In this document: positions 18,410 to 28,653 of the stretch, in pieces
How the letters are laid out: each line of letters begins with the position of its first letter
Numbering within the stretch: the first letter of the stretch is position 1
From: Bradyrhizobium daqingense
GTDB lineage: Bacteria; Pseudomonadota; Alphaproteobacteria; Rhizobiales; Xanthobacteraceae
Length of the DNA: 64,000 nt
Reading direction: 5' to 3'
Assembly: GCF_021044685.1 (NCBI RefSeq)
Contig: NZ_CP088014.1
Span: 620,001-684,000, forward strand
Made by a program: the position numbers and the translations under genes
Notes under the pieces: generated by a model
The model's input: the letters and a program-made list of their open reading frames with translations, nothing else
The model's database searches: none
What the model was told of the DNA's origin: nothing

Positions 18410-21148
18410 ATGACAATGCAACAGCCGATCCAAGCACCACCCCCCGAAGAAGTGCCTGCCTCGCCGGCCGAAGCCATCGCGCGCGTCACGCCGATGATGG
18501 AACAATATCTGGAGATCAAGGCGGCGCATCAGGGCCTCTTGCTGTTCTACCGGATGGGCGACTTCTACGAATTGTTCTTCGAGGACGCCGAGATCGCCTC
18601 GCGGACGCTCGGCATCGTCCTGACCAAGCGCGGCAAGCATCAGGGCGCCGACATTCCGATGTGCGGCGTGCCGGTCGAGCGCTCCGAGGACTATCTGCAT
18701 CGCCTGATCTCGGCCGGCCACCGGGTCGCCGTGTGCGAGCAGACCGAGGATCCCGCGGCAGCAAAGGCGCGCGGCAACAAGAGCGTGGTACGCCGCGGCG
18801 TGGTGCGGCTGGTCACACCGGGCACGCTGACCGAGGACACGCTGCTGGACGCGCGTGCCAACAACTACCTGCTGGCGATCGCGCGGGCGCGCTCCTCGAC
18901 GGGCGGTGACCGCTTCGGCCTCGCCTGGATCGACATCTCGACCGCCGAATTCATGGTGACGGAAGCTTCCGGCGGCGAGCTCGCCGCGACGCTGGCGCGC
19001 ATCAATCCGAACGAGGCGATCGTCAACGACGCACTCTATAACGACAGCGAATTCGGACAGACCCTGCGCGAGCTGCCGGCGGTGACGCCGCTGACCCGCG
19101 ACGTGTTCGACGGCGCCACCGCCGAGAAGCGGCTGTGCGATTATTTCGCGGTCGCGACCATGGACGGGCTGGCGCAGCTGACCCGCCTCGAAGCCACGGC
19201 TGCAGCCGCCGCCGTCACCTATGTCGATCGCACCCAGGTCGGCAAGCATCCACCGCTGTCGCCGCCCGCGCGCGAAGCCTCGGGTGCGACCATGGCGATT
19301 GATCCCGCCACCCGCGCCAATCTCGAGCTGACGCGGACGCTCGCCGGCGAACGCCGCGGCTCGCTGCTCGACGCCATCGACTGCACCGTGACCTCCGCGG
19401 GCTCGCGCCTGCTGGGGCAGCGGCTGGCGGCGCCGCTGACGGATGCGCCGGCGATCGCGCGACGGCTCGATGCCGTCGGCGCCTTCGTTGCCGATTCCGC
19501 GGCGCGCGAGGACATCCGCAGTATCCTGCGCGGCGCGCCCGATATGTCGCGCGCCTTGGCCCGGCTCTCGGTCGGCCGCGGCGGCCCGCGGGACCTCGCA
19601 GGTCTGCGCGATGGCATCATCGCCGCCGATCAGGCGCTGGCGCGGCTTGGCGAACTGGACCAGCCGCCGCAGGAGATCGCGGCGGTGATGGCGGCGCTCC
19701 AAAAGCCGTCGCGCGCGCTCGCGGCTGAATTCGCCAGCGCACTCGACGAGCAATTGCCGCTGATCAAGCGTGATGGCGGCTTCGTGCGTCAGGGCTATGA
19801 GCCCGCGCTCGACGAAGCGCGCAATTTGCGCGACGCCTCGCGCCTGGTCGTGGCCTCGATGCAGGCCCGCTACGCCGACCAGACCGGCGTGAAGGGCCTG
19901 AAGATCCGCCACAACAACGTGCTCGGCTACTTCGTGGAGGTCACCGCGCAGCACGGCGACAAGCTGATGTCGGCACCGCTGAACGCGACCTTCATCCACC
20001 GCCAGACGCTGGCGGGCCAGGTGCGCTTCACGACCGCCGAGCTCGGCGAGATCGAGGCCAAGATCGCCAATGCCGGCGACCGCGCGCTCAACCTTGAGCT
20101 CGAGATCTTCGAGAAGCTTTGCGCCAAGGCGCTCGAGATCAGCGAAGACTTGCGCGCCGCCGCGCACGGCTTTGCGCTGCTCGACGTTGCGACCTCGCTC
20201 GCCAAGCTGGCGGTCGACGAGAATTATGTCCGCCCCGAGGTCGATGGCTCGCTGGGCTTTGCGATCGAGGCGGGCCGCCATCCCGTGGTCGAGCAGGCCC
20301 TCAAGCGCAATGGCGAGCCGTTCATCGCCAATGCCTGCGATCTCTCGCCGGCGCCCGCACAAAAATCCGGTCAGCTCTGGCTGCTGACCGGTCCCAACAT
20401 GGCCGGCAAATCGACCTTTCTGCGCCAGAACGCGCTGATTGCGCTGCTGGCGCAGATCGGCAGCTTCGTGCCGGCCACGCGCGCGCGCATCGGCATCGTC
20501 GATCGCCTGTTCTCGCGCGTCGGCGCCGCCGACGATCTCGCCCGCGGCCGCTCCACCTTCATGGTGGAGATGGTCGAGACCGCCGCGATCCTCAATCAGG
20601 CCGGCGAGCGCGCGCTGGTAATCCTCGACGAGATCGGACGTGGCACCGCAACCTTCGACGGCCTCTCCATCGCCTGGGCCGCGATCGAGCATCTGCACGA
20701 AAGCAATCGCTGCCGGACGCTGTTCGCGACGCATTATCACGAGCTGACTGCGCTCGCGGCAAAGCTGCCGCGCATGTTCAACGCCACCGTGCGCGTGAAG
20801 GAATGGCAGGGCAATGTCGTGTTCCTGCACGAGGTGCTGCCGGGCTCGGCCGACCGCTCCTACGGCATCCAGGTGGCGAAGCTCGCGGGCCTGCCCCCGG
20901 CCGTGATCACGCGCGCCAAATCGGTGCTCTCCAAGCTGGAAGCGCAGGACCGCGGCCAGACCGCGCGGGCGCTGGTGGACGACCTGCCGCTGTTCGCCGT
21001 GCCTTCGCGCGCCGCCGCGGAAGCCGCACCGCCGAGCGAGGCGGAGCTGCTGATGGAAGCCGTGAAGGCGCTGCAACCGGACGAGATGTCCCCGCGCGAG
21101 GCGCTCGATGCGCTCTATGCGTTGAAGGCGAAGCTGCCGAAGTCGTGA
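18410..21148 (+). CDS. mutS: DNA mismatch repair protein MutS
   Basis: Mismatch-recognition ATPase, 912 aa. The mismatch-binding Phe-x-Glu is in [12 protein letters not shown] near residue 50. Connector, lever and clamp domains follow, then the ABC ATPase with Walker [14 protein letters not shown] near residue 661, the Walker B region [12 protein letters not shown] near 736 and the helix-turn-helix end. The C-terminal tail [19 protein letters not shown] is the dimer/tetramer motif. ATG 18410 is used; the Gln/Pro-rich first 30 residues are a lineage-specific extension. It acts with MutL in post-replicative repair. Confidence 0.97.
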   Translation: MTMQQPIQAPPPEEVPASPAEAIARVTPMMEQYLEIKAAHQGLLLFYRMGDFYELFFEDAEIASRTLGIVLTKRGKHQGADIPMCGVPVERSEDYLHRLISAGHRVAVCEQTEDPAAAKARGNKSVVRRGVVRLVTPGTLTEDTLLDARANNYLLAIARARSSTGGDRFGLAWIDISTAEFMVTEASGGELAATLARINPNEAIVNDALYNDSEFGQTLRELPAVTPLTRDVFDGATAEKRLCDYFAVATMDGLAQLTRLEATAAAAAVTYVDRTQVGKHPPLSPPAREASGATMAIDPATRANLELTRTLAGERRGSLLDAIDCTVTSAGSRLLGQRLAAPLTDAPAIARRLDAVGAFVADSAAREDIRSILRGAPDMSRALARLSVGRGGPRDLAGLRDGIIAADQALARLGELDQPPQEIAAVMAALQKPSRALAAEFASALDEQLPLIKRDGGFVRQGYEPALDEARNLRDASRLVVASMQARYADQTGVKGLKIRHNNVLGYFVEVTAQHGDKLMSAPLNATFIHRQTLAGQVRFTTAELGEIEAKIANAGDRALNLELEIFEKLCAKALEISEDLRAAAHGFALLDVATSLAKLAVDENYVRPEVDGSLGFAIEAGRHPVVEQALKRNGEPFIANACDLSPAPAQKSGQLWLLTGPNMAGKSTFLRQNALIALLAQIGSFVPATRARIGIVDRLFSRVGAADDLARGRSTFMVEMVETAAILNQAGERALVILDEIGRGTATFDGLSIAWAAIEHLHESNRCRTLFATHYHELTALAAKLPRMFNATVRVKEWQGNVVFLHEVLPGSADRSYGIQVAKLAGLPPAVITRAKSVLSKLEAQDRGQTARALVDDLPLFAVPSRAAAEAAPPSEAELLMEAVKALQPDEMSPREALDALYALKAKLPKS

Positions 21149-21161
21149 AAGGGCCTTCGAT

Positions 21162-21276
21162 CGTCATTGCGAGCGAAGCGAAGCAATCCAGAATATTCCA
21201 GCGGCGGCAGTCTGGATTGCTTCGTCGCCAGCGCAAAATTGCTTCGCAATTTTGACGCGGGCTCCTCGCAATGACG
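21162..21276. repeat. Palindromic intergenic repeat, family R1 (long form)
   Basis: Starts CGTCATTGCGAGCGAAGCG and ends GCTCCTCGCAATGACG. Compared with the 87-bp form it carries an extra internal hairpin, GCAAAATTGC followed by GCAATTTTG. It lies between convergent mutS and the membrane-protein gene. Confidence 0.88.
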
Positions 21277-21280
21277 GAGG

Positions 21281-22078
21281 CTAGTGCGCCAGCCGCTTCC
21301 TTCGTCCGATCGCCCACAGCGTCAGATTCCAGACAACGCAAGTGCCGAGCGCAAGGCTGAGACCGATCGCCGAGCCGAAGTGCGTGACGGCGACGTGCAG
21401 CACCGCAATCGCCATACCAAAGCCCAGCAGGCCCCAGGCGGAATTGGCGAGCACCGCGGCGGTCGGGGGGCCGCCGATGCGCGGGTGCAGGATCACCATC
21501 ATGCTGGTGAACACGATCGGGTAGAGCGCGATCACGCCGGAGACACGTGGACCGACCCAGCCCGAGGTCGACACCACGATCGCAACCAGCGTTGCCACCA
21601 GCGCCGCGCGGAACGGAATATCGTACCAGCGGCGCGTCACCAGCGGCATCTTCACATGGCGATATTTTGCAAGCAGCGGAATGCAGATGCCGAAGGCGAC
21701 GACGTTGACCGCGAGGCCGGCGGCAAGCGACCAGTCGAACAGGCGGACGATGGACGCAAGCACGATCCAGACTCCGATCGCGCTCGCGACACTCACGACA
21801 AAGCTCTGCCGCTGCGCCAGCACGACATAGGTGAGGCCCATGAAGATCGTTGCCGCGTTGATGGGAAGGCTCGCCAGCGCGCCTTGCGCGACGAAGGCGG
21901 CGTCATGGTCGATCGCGAGGAAGACATAGGAGGGTCCGGCCGACACGGGCAAGGTCGCGACCAGCGCACCGATCACCGGTCCGGAGCGCTCGGTGATGAC
22001 AGAGGCCGACACCACGAAGGCCGCAGCGATCGCCATGCGCAGCAGGAGGAAGATGATGAAGTGGAGTTCGGGGGACAT
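21281..22078 (-). CDS. Polytopic inner-membrane protein of unknown function
   Basis: 265 aa, almost entirely hydrophobic, with about eight membrane segments. Near the N-terminus it carries ITERSGPVIGALVATLPVSA and in the middle GWVGPRVSGVIALYPIVFTS; these two similar segments suggest an internal duplication of a four-helix unit. It ends in a short basic tail (AIGRRKRLAH). I do not recognise a named family. The spacing to the OsmC gene (about 180 bp, filled by an R8 repeat) makes cotranscription with the upstream genes possible. A transport role is plausible but not shown. Confidence 0.75.
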   Translation of the reverse strand: MSPELHFIIFLLLRMAIAAAFVVSASVITERSGPVIGALVATLPVSAGPSYVFLAIDHDAAFVAQGALASLPINAATIFMGLTYVVLAQRQSFVVSVASAIGVWIVLASIVRLFDWSLAAGLAVNVVAFGICIPLLAKYRHVKMPLVTRRWYDIPFRAALVATLVAIVVSTSGWVGPRVSGVIALYPIVFTSMMVILHPRIGGPPTAAVLANSAWGLLGFGMAIAVLHVAVTHFGSAIGLSLALGTCVVWNLTLWAIGRRKRLAH

Positions 22079-22090
22079 TGTTGGCTTCTT

Positions 22091-22248
22091 ACCCTCCCCT
22101 GGAGGGGGAGGGTCGGCTCATATTGAGCGCAGCGAAATATGAACCGCGGTGGGGTGACAGTCTCTCGACGGACACAGTGCCCGAGTGGAGAGATCACCCC
22201 ACCCCGCTCGCGCTGCGCGCGATCGACCCTCCCCCTCCAGGGGAGGGT
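22091..22248. repeat. Palindromic intergenic repeat, family R8
   Basis: 158 bp, starting ACCCTCCCCTGGAGGGGGAG and ending CTCCAGGGGAGGGT. Inner complementary blocks include GGTGGGGTGA and TCACCCCACC. It separates the OsmC gene from the membrane-protein gene on the same strand. Single copy in the window. Confidence 0.85.
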
Positions 22249-22256
22249 ACAGAGAG

Positions 22257-22766
22257 TCACATCCGCTGCATCGATACCGAAACCTTCGGGCCGTTCTTGA
22301 TGGTCTGATAGACCACGCAATAACGCTCGGTGAGCTTCAGCAGCAGGTCGAGCTTGTCCTGCGGTGCATCGGTGTCGACCTCGAAGCGGAGGCGGATCTC
22401 GGCGAAGCCGACCGGGGTCTCCTTGTCGACGCCGAGCGTGCCGCGGAAATCGAGATCGCCCTCGGCATAAACGTTGCCGGTCTTCAGCGGCACCTCGATC
22501 GCGGTCGCCACCGACTTCAGCGTGACGCCGGCGCAGGCGACCAGCGCCTCCAGCAACATGTCGCCGGAGCAGAGCTCGAGGCCGGAGCCGCCGGTTGCGG
22601 GATGCAGGCCCGCCATCGCGATGGCGCGGCCGGTCTCGACCTTGCACGCGATGCCGTCGCTGTCGGTCGAACCCTTCGCCTTTAGCGTGATCAGCGCGGC
22701 CTTCGGGTCGGTCTTGTAGCGTTCCTTGATCGGGGCCTGCATCTGACGCAGTTCTGCGGCATCCAT
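22257..22766 (-). CDS. OsmC-family protein
   Basis: 169 aa. OsmC/Ohr proteins reduce organic hydroperoxides through a Cys pair; here Cys66 (GLELCSGDM) and Cys78 (ALVACAGVT) occupy the expected helix positions, the second in the hallmark ACAG context. The protein is longer at the N-terminus than Ohr and resembles the YhfA/OsmC side of the family, for which the physiological substrate is often unknown. It lies immediately downstream of the SsuB-like ATPase (54 bp) on the same strand, so it may be cotranscribed with a sulfur-compound uptake system. Cytoplasmic; no signal peptide. Confidence 0.85.
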   Translation of the reverse strand: MDAAELRQMQAPIKERYKTDPKAALITLKAKGSTDSDGIACKVETGRAIAMAGLHPATGGSGLELCSGDMLLEALVACAGVTLKSVATAIEVPLKTGNVYAEGDLDFRGTLGVDKETPVGFAEIRLRFEVDTDAPQDKLDLLLKLTERYCVVYQTIKNGPKVSVSMQRM

Positions 22767-22820
22767 TGTCGTTCTCTCCCGGAAAATCGCCCTTCGATGT
22801 ACCGGCTTACCGAGAAGATG

Positions 22821-23606
22821 TCACCACCACATGGCCTCGCCGGGACCCTGGGTTGCGTCCCGGTCGGGCACGCTGCGGTCGAGCGAACGGTCGAGAGCCG
22901 TCAGCACACTCCGCTTGAAGTTCTCGAACAGCGGCGAGTTGCGGTCGCGTGGCCGGCCGAGATTGACCTCGATCTGGTCGAACAGCCGGCCCGGTCGCGG
23001 CCGCATCACCAGCACGCGATCGGCCAGCACCACGGCCTCATCGACGTCGTGGGTGACGAGGATGAGCGTCGGCCGCGTGTCGGCCCAGAGGTCGAGCAGA
23101 TGATCCTGCAGGTCGCGGCGGGTGAAGGCGTCCAGCGCCGAGAATGGCTCGTCGAGCAGCAGCACCTCCGGCTGCGGCACCAGTGCGCGCGCGATCGCGA
23201 CGCGCTGCGCCTGTCCGCCGGAGAGCTCGCGCGGCCAGGCCTGCGCCTTGTCAGCGAGCCCGACGCGCGCAAGCGCACGCGCCACCTTCTCGCGCCGCTC
23301 GGCCGCGGGCAGATCGGCAAGGCCGAAACCGATATTGTCGGCGACGCTGAGCCAGGGCAACAGCCGCGGCTCCTGAAAGATGATGCCGATCTTGGCGTGC
23401 GGCGAACTGATCGCTTCGTTGTCGAGCGTCACCGTCCCGGAGGAGGCGCGATCGAGACCGGCGATGGCGCGGAGCAAGGTCGACTTGCCGCAGCCCGACC
23501 CGCCGATGATGGCGATGATCTCGCCCTGGCGGATCTCGGCGGAGAAGCGCGCCAGCGCCTCGACGCCGTTGGGATAGGTCTTGCTGACCCGGTCGAGCGC
23601 CAACAT
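22821..23606 (-). CDS. ABC transporter ATPase, SsuB/TauB type
   Basis: Cytoplasmic ATPase of a nitrate/sulfonate/taurine-class importer, 261 aa. Walker A is GGSGCGKSTLLRAI near residue 35, the Q-loop follows in IGIIFQEPRLLPW, the signature is ELSGGQAQRVAIARAL and Walker B is VLLLDEPFSALDA, with the H-loop in LVTHDVDEAV. The QEPRLLPW segment is characteristic of the SsuB/TauB/NrtD group. The gene starts 3 bp after the permease stop, so the two are translationally linked. The substrate is probably an organosulfur compound, but this class also moves nitrate and pyrimidine precursors. Confidence 0.92.
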   Translation of the reverse strand: MLALDRVSKTYPNGVEALARFSAEIRQGEIIAIIGGSGCGKSTLLRAIAGLDRASSGTVTLDNEAISSPHAKIGIIFQEPRLLPWLSVADNIGFGLADLPAAERREKVARALARVGLADKAQAWPRELSGGQAQRVAIARALVPQPEVLLLDEPFSALDAFTRRDLQDHLLDLWADTRPTLILVTHDVDEAVVLADRVLVMRPRPGRLFDQIEVNLGRPRDRNSPLFENFKRSVLTALDRSLDRSVPDRDATQGPGEAMWW

Positions 23607-23609
23607 CGC

Positions 23610-24455
23610 TTAATTCCCCTTCGTGCGGACGAAGGCATCCTGCCAGCGCAGGAAGGGGGCCGCGGCAATTTCGATCAGCCAGTCCGTGAGCTTGCCGAGG
23701 ATGGCGAAGATCACGATCGCGGCCAGGATCTGCGCGGGCTTGCCGAGCTGCTGGCCGTCGAGCAGGAGATAGCCGAGGCCTTCGGAGGCGCCGATCAGCT
23801 CGGCCGCCACCACGAACATCCAGCCGAGGCCAAGTCCGACGCGCAAGGACACGACATAGGCCGGCAGCACCGCGGGCAGCAGGATGCGGCGGATCATCGC
23901 CGGGCCGGAGAGGCGGAAGGTGCGGCCGACCTCGACGATCTTGCGATCGACCGAGAGGATCGCACCCATCACGCCGAGATAGACCGGGAAGAACACGCCA
24001 ACCGCGATCAGCGCGATCTTCGAGGTCTCGAAGATGCCGAGCCAAAGGATGAATAGCGGCACCCAGGCGAGCGATGGGATCGCGCGCAGCGCCTGCACGG
24101 TCGGATCGAGCAGCCGCCGCGCCAGCGACCAATAGCCGGAGATGGCGCCCAGCAGCGTGCCTGCGACAACGCCGAACGCAAAACCGAGCCCGACGCGCCA
24201 CAGCGTCGCGGCGATGTGGCGGACCAGCTCGCCGGAACCGGCGAGCTCGCTGATGGTGGCGAACACGCGCGAGGGCGGCGGCACCAGCCGGCCGTTGGAC
24301 CAGCCCAGCCACACCACGAGCTCCCAGCCGAGCGCGAGCGTCAGCGGCAGCACCACGCCCAGCAGCGGCCGCGCATAGCGCGACAGGCGCGAGGGGGCGA
24401 CGGCGCTTTCGGCCGTATCAGACGTTCGTTGCAGGACGGGCGCGTCGGAGATCAT
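23610..24455 (-). CDS. ABC transporter permease, SsuC/TauC type
   Basis: Inner-membrane permease, 281 aa, with six predicted membrane segments and the cytoplasmic EAA loop (GRTFRLSGPAMIRRILLPAVLPAY) that couples to the ATPase. I start it at ATG 24455 (MISDAPVLQRTSD); a longer frame reaches into the upstream R3 repeat and is unlikely. About 210 bp and that repeat separate it from the binding-protein gene, although all three genes are on the same strand and clearly form one transporter. Confidence 0.9.
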   Translation of the reverse strand: MISDAPVLQRTSDTAESAVAPSRLSRYARPLLGVVLPLTLALGWELVVWLGWSNGRLVPPPSRVFATISELAGSGELVRHIAATLWRVGLGFAFGVVAGTLLGAISGYWSLARRLLDPTVQALRAIPSLAWVPLFILWLGIFETSKIALIAVGVFFPVYLGVMGAILSVDRKIVEVGRTFRLSGPAMIRRILLPAVLPAYVVSLRVGLGLGWMFVVAAELIGASEGLGYLLLDGQQLGKPAQILAAIVIFAILGKLTDWLIEIAAAPFLRWQDAFVRTKGN

Positions 24456-24512
24456 GGCCGGTAGGAAGCGCGTCTGGCGCGGGAATGCAACCGTGTTGCT
24501 ACACTCTCCGCC

Positions 24513-24635
24513 GTCGTCCCCGCGAAGGCCGGGACCCATAACCACAAGGAGACGTGGTTACGGGGACTCGGAGTGACCGCCCTCGCGCCATAACCCCTCC
24601 CTGGGGTTACGGATCCCGGCCTTCGCCGGGACGAC
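24513..24635. repeat. Palindromic intergenic repeat, family R3
   Basis: Starts GTCGTCCCCGCGAAGGCCGG and ends CCGGCCTTCGCCGGGACGAC. It contains internal CCATAACC/GGGTTACGG blocks. It sits between the binding-protein and permease genes of one ABC operon. Related copies are at 47134, 56127 and (short form) 50429. Confidence 0.88.
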
Positions 24636-24668
24636 GGCGGAATGTGGAGCGCCTGCCTCTTCCCTGCA

Positions 24669-25640
24669 CTAATTCGTCGGCAGCGGGACCTGGTCGTCGA
24701 TCAGGGCGTCGAGCGTTGCCTTGACGTCGACCTTGGCGTCGACGACGCCCGCCTGCTGGAGCGCGAGGCCGGCCGCGAGGATGGATTCGCGCTGGGGCAC
24801 GCCGATGCGGCTGTGGGTCAGCTCGGTGCGCTCCTTGAGCTGCTTGTCGACGACCGCCTCGGGCAGTTTCGTGACCGCGATGAAGGTCTTCTTCAGCTCG
24901 TCGTAATTCGCCAGCGAATATTTTCGCGCTTCCTCATAGACCGCGAGGACGCGGCGGGCGACCTCCGGATGGTCCTTCAGAAACTGCTCGCGCACATTGA
25001 GGATGCCCCAGGTGTTGGCGTCGGCCTTGCGGTAGAACAGCTTGGCACCCTCCTCGACCTCGGCCTGCGCCATCATTGGATCGAGGCCGGCCCAGGCATC
25101 GACGTCGCCGCGGATCAGCGCGGTCTTGCCGTCGGCGTGCTGCAGCAACACCGGCGTGATGTCCTTCTCGGTGAGGCCGGCGCTGAGCAGCGCGCGCACC
25201 AGGAAGATGTGCGGATCGGTGCCGCGCGTGACCGCGACGCGCTTGCCCTTGAGGTCGGCAATACCAGCGATCTTGGAGTCCTTGCCCGTGACCAGCGCGG
25301 TCCATTCAGGGCGCGAATAGACGTAGATCGACTTGATCGGGTTGCCGTTGATGCGGGCGACCAGCGCCGCCGAGCCGGCGGTCGAGCCGAAATCGATCGA
25401 GCCGGCGTTGAGGAATTCGAGCGCCTTGTTGGAGCCCGCCGACTGCACCCAAGTGACGGTGATGCCGTCCTTGGCGAACTCCTTCTCCAGCAGCCCCTTC
25501 TGCTTCAGCACCATCGACACCGGATTGTAGGTGGCCCAATCGATGCGGATTTCCTTGAGTGGATCGGCGGCCCGCGCCGCAGGGGTCACGGCAAGAGCCA
25601 CAGCTCCCGCCAGCAGAATGCGTCGTGTAATCCTGGTCAT
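24669..25640 (-). CDS. Aliphatic-sulfonate-type ABC transporter binding protein (SsuA-like)
   Basis: Periplasmic solute-binding protein, 323 aa. The signal peptide is MTRITRRILLAGAVALAVTP ending ARAA; the paired Arg residues allow Tat export. The mature part has the SsuA fold marks: IRIDWATYNPVSMVLKQKG at the start, LEFLNAGSIDFGSTAGSAAL, and KGKRVAVTRGTDPHIFLVRAL. A strong AGGAGG lies before ATG 25640. Upstream, toward glnD, is the most AT-rich stretch of the area (25655-25700), likely to hold the promoter. The pairing with SsuC/SsuB-like genes supports uptake of an organosulfonate, but no SsuD/SsuE monooxygenase is nearby. Confidence 0.9.
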   Translation of the reverse strand: MTRITRRILLAGAVALAVTPAARAADPLKEIRIDWATYNPVSMVLKQKGLLEKEFAKDGITVTWVQSAGSNKALEFLNAGSIDFGSTAGSAALVARINGNPIKSIYVYSRPEWTALVTGKDSKIAGIADLKGKRVAVTRGTDPHIFLVRALLSAGLTEKDITPVLLQHADGKTALIRGDVDAWAGLDPMMAQAEVEEGAKLFYRKADANTWGILNVREQFLKDHPEVARRVLAVYEEARKYSLANYDELKKTFIAVTKLPEAVVDKQLKERTELTHSRIGVPQRESILAAGLALQQAGVVDAKVDVKATLDALIDDQVPLPTN

Positions 25641-25828
25641 GCCCAGCCTCCTGAAAAACTTTATTGTTTTCCAATGAGTTATATATGGAAATCAACGAGA
25701 AAATCCGACCCTCGAAAGCGGGATGGCTGAGAACAGATTTGCCCGAAGCCGGACTTTTCCAGCATGGAACGACTATTGCCAGAGAATGGCGGGTGACAGC
25801 GCCGGTCGCCTCTTATATCCGGTGAGAC

Positions 25829-28618
25829 ATGGACAGCGTCGCGACCGAGCAGAAGCCACAGACGGATGACCGCTTCGACACCGCGCGGATCACCGCCGCG
25901 GTCGACGCCCTCGCTGAAAAGCACGAGGGCCGCGAGGACGCGTTCCGCACTGCCGTGGCGCAACTGCTTAAGGCCGAGCTGATCGCGGCGCGCGCCGCGG
26001 CACAGGCGATCCTGTTGAAGGACCGTCACGGCCGCCGCTGCGCCGAGCGGCTGTGCCACGTGCAGGACGAGATCATCCGCATCCTGTATTCGGCTGCGAC
26101 CCGCCACCTCTACCGTTCGCCGATCCCGAGCGGCGCCGAGCGCATGGCGGTGGTGGCGACCGGCGGCTATGGCCGCGGCCTGATGGCTCCCGAGTCCGAC
26201 ATCGATCTCTTGTTCATCCTGCCCTACAAGCAGACCGCCTGGGGCGAGCAGGTCGCCGAGGCCATCCTTTATTGCCTCTGGGACATGGGGCTGAAGGTCG
26301 GCCACGCCACGCGCTCGGTCGATGAATCGATCCGCCAGGCGCGCGGCGACATGACGATCCGCACCGCAATCCTGGAGACGCGCTTCCTCACCGGCGACAA
26401 GCCGCTCTATGACGAATTGGTCGAGCGCTTCGATAAGGAGGTGGTGCAGGGCACCGCGTCCGAATTCGTCACCGCAAAGCTCGCCGAGCGCGAGGAGCGG
26501 CACCGCCGCGGCGGCCAGTCGCGCTATCTGGTCGAGCCCAACGTCAAGGACGGCAAGGGTGCCCTGCGCGACCTGCATACGCTGTTCTGGATCGCGAAGT
26601 ACGTCTATCGCGTCCGCGACACCGACGAGCTGGTCGAGCGCGGCGTGTTCGACGCCCAGGAATATCGCAGCTTCCGCCGCTGCGCCGACTTCCTCTGGTC
26701 GGTGCGCTGCAATCTGCACTTCTATTCCGGCCGCGCCGAGGAGCGCCTCTCCTTCGACCTCCAGCGCGAGATCGCGATCCGGCTCGGCTACACCTCGCAT
26801 CCCGGCATGCAGGACGTCGAGCGCTTCATGAAGCACTACTTCCTGGTCGCCAAGGAAGTCGGCAACCTCACCGCCATCCTCTGCGCCAAGCTCGAGGACC
26901 AGCAGGCCAAGCCCGCGCCGGTGCTGAGCCGGATGATGGCGCGGCTGCGGCCCAGCACCGTGAAGCGGCGCGTCCCCGACAGCGACGACTTCATCGTCGA
27001 CAACAACCGCATCAACGTCGCCGCGCCCGACGTCTTCAAGCACGATCCGGTCAATTTGATCCGCATCTTCCGCCTGGCGCAGAAGAACAATCTCGCCTTC
27101 CATCCGGATGCGATGCGCGACGTGACGCGCTCGCTCGGCCTGATCAACGCGCAGCTGCGCGAGAATCCCGAGGCCAACCGGCTGTTCATGGAGATCCTGA
27201 CCTCGAACGGCGCCGAGACCGTGCTGCGGCGGATGAACGAGACCGGCGTGCTCGGCCATTTCATCCGCGCCTTCGGCAAGATCGTCTCGATGATGCAGTT
27301 CAACATGTATCATCACTATACCGTCGACGAGCACCTGATCCGCTGCATCGGCTTCCTCCAGGACATCGAGCGCGGCGGCATCGAGGAGTTCGCGCTCGCC
27401 AGCGACCTGATGCGCAAGACGCGGCCCGAGCACCGCGCGGTGATCTACATCGCAACGCTGCTGCACGACGTCGCCAAGGGCCGGCCCGAGGATCACTCGA
27501 TCGCCGGTGCCAAGGTCGCGCGCCGGCTGTGCCCGCGGCTCGGCTTCAGCCCGGCCGATACCGAGCTCGTGGCCTGGCTGATCGAGGAGCATCTGACGAT
27601 GTCCACGGTCGCGCAGTCGCGCGACCTCTCCGATCGCAAGACCATCGAGAATTTCGCCGCCGTGGTGCAGTCGGTCGAGCAGATGAAGCTGCTGACGATC
27701 CTCACCACCGCCGACATCCGCGGCGTCGGCCCCGGCGTGTGGAACGGCTGGAAGGCGCAGCTCTTGCGCTCTCTTTATTATGAGACCGAGCCGGTGCTGA
27801 CCGGCGGCTTCTCGGAGGTCGATCGCGGCAAGCGCCTCGCGGCCGCCTACGCCGAATTCCGCATGGCTTTTGCCGAATGGCCGGAGGACGAGCTCGACGC
27901 CTATATCGGCCGGCACTATCCGGCCTATTGGCTCAAGGTCGAGCTGCCGCGCAAGATCCGCCACGCCCGCTTCGTCCGCTCCAGCGAACAGGCCGGCCAC
28001 AAGCTCGCGATCAATGTCGGATTCGACGAGGTGCGCGGCGTCACCGAGCTGACGATCTTCGCCGCCGACCATCCCTGGCTGCTGTCGATCATCGCCGGCG
28101 CCTGCGCCTCGGCCGGCGCCAACATCGTCGACGCCCAGATCTACACCACGACCGACGGCCGCGCGCTCGACACCATCTCGATCTCCCGGGAATACGACCG
28201 CGACGAGGATGAGGGACGGCGCGCCACGCGCATCGGCGAGATGATCGAGGACGTGCTGGAGGGCAAACTGCGCCTGCCCGAAGTGGTGGCGCGGCGCACG
28301 GTCCGTAGCAAGGCGAAGCCCTTCGTGATCGAGCCGGAAGTGACCATCAACAACCAATGGTCCGACCGCTACACCGTGATCGAGGTCTCCGGGCTCGACC
28401 GACCCGGCCTGCTCTACGAGCTGACCACGGCGATCTCGAAGCTCAACCTCAACATCGCCTCGGCCCATGTCGCGACCTTCGGCGAGCGCGCCCGCGACGT
28501 GTTCTACGTCACCGATCTCCTGGGCGCACAGATCAACGCCCCGACGCGCCAGGCCGCGATCAAGAGCGCGCTGACCCATGTGATGGCCGGCGACAAGGCG
28601 GTGCAGCCGGCGGCGTGA
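25829..28618 (+). CDS. glnD: Bifunctional PII uridylyltransferase / uridylyl-removing enzyme GlnD
   Basis: Nitrogen-status sensor that uridylylates PII proteins when glutamine is low and deuridylylates them when it is high. 929 aa. Domains in order: nucleotidyltransferase with GGYGRGLMAPESDIDLLF near residues 111-128, a helical linker, the HD hydrolase domain (TLLHDVAKGRPEDHS near 545-560), and two C-terminal ACT domains (about 740-815 and 845-920) that bind glutamine. ATG 25829 follows an intergenic region shared with the divergent SsuA-like gene. Through PII and NtrBC it links nitrogen status to assimilation and, in diazotrophs, to nitrogen fixation. Confidence 0.97.
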   Translation: MDSVATEQKPQTDDRFDTARITAAVDALAEKHEGREDAFRTAVAQLLKAELIAARAAAQAILLKDRHGRRCAERLCHVQDEIIRILYSAATRHLYRSPIPSGAERMAVVATGGYGRGLMAPESDIDLLFILPYKQTAWGEQVAEAILYCLWDMGLKVGHATRSVDESIRQARGDMTIRTAILETRFLTGDKPLYDELVERFDKEVVQGTASEFVTAKLAEREERHRRGGQSRYLVEPNVKDGKGALRDLHTLFWIAKYVYRVRDTDELVERGVFDAQEYRSFRRCADFLWSVRCNLHFYSGRAEERLSFDLQREIAIRLGYTSHPGMQDVERFMKHYFLVAKEVGNLTAILCAKLEDQQAKPAPVLSRMMARLRPSTVKRRVPDSDDFIVDNNRINVAAPDVFKHDPVNLIRIFRLAQKNNLAFHPDAMRDVTRSLGLINAQLRENPEANRLFMEILTSNGAETVLRRMNETGVLGHFIRAFGKIVSMMQFNMYHHYTVDEHLIRCIGFLQDIERGGIEEFALASDLMRKTRPEHRAVIYIATLLHDVAKGRPEDHSIAGAKVARRLCPRLGFSPADTELVAWLIEEHLTMSTVAQSRDLSDRKTIENFAAVVQSVEQMKLLTILTTADIRGVGPGVWNGWKAQLLRSLYYETEPVLTGGFSEVDRGKRLAAAYAEFRMAFAEWPEDELDAYIGRHYPAYWLKVELPRKIRHARFVRSSEQAGHKLAINVGFDEVRGVTELTIFAADHPWLLSIIAGACASAGANIVDAQIYTTTDGRALDTISISREYDRDEDEGRRATRIGEMIEDVLEGKLRLPEVVARRTVRSKAKPFVIEPEVTINNQWSDRYTVIEVSGLDRPGLLYELTTAISKLNLNIASAHVATFGERARDVFYVTDLLGAQINAPTRQAAIKSALTHVMAGDKAVQPAA

Positions 28619-28653
28619 GGCGGGCGGAAGGTCCCGCAAGAACTATCTCCTCT

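Noticed and set aside
22078..22308. Reading frames inside the palindromic repeats (for example within R8, R3 and R1)
   Set aside because: They exist because the repeats are GC-rich and lack stops; both strands read open, and the sequence recurs in other intergenic sites.
25668..25691. TTTCCA-N12-TGGAAA inverted repeat upstream of the SsuA-like gene
   Set aside because: Six-base arms at this spacing are expected often by chance; noted only as an AT-rich promoter area.
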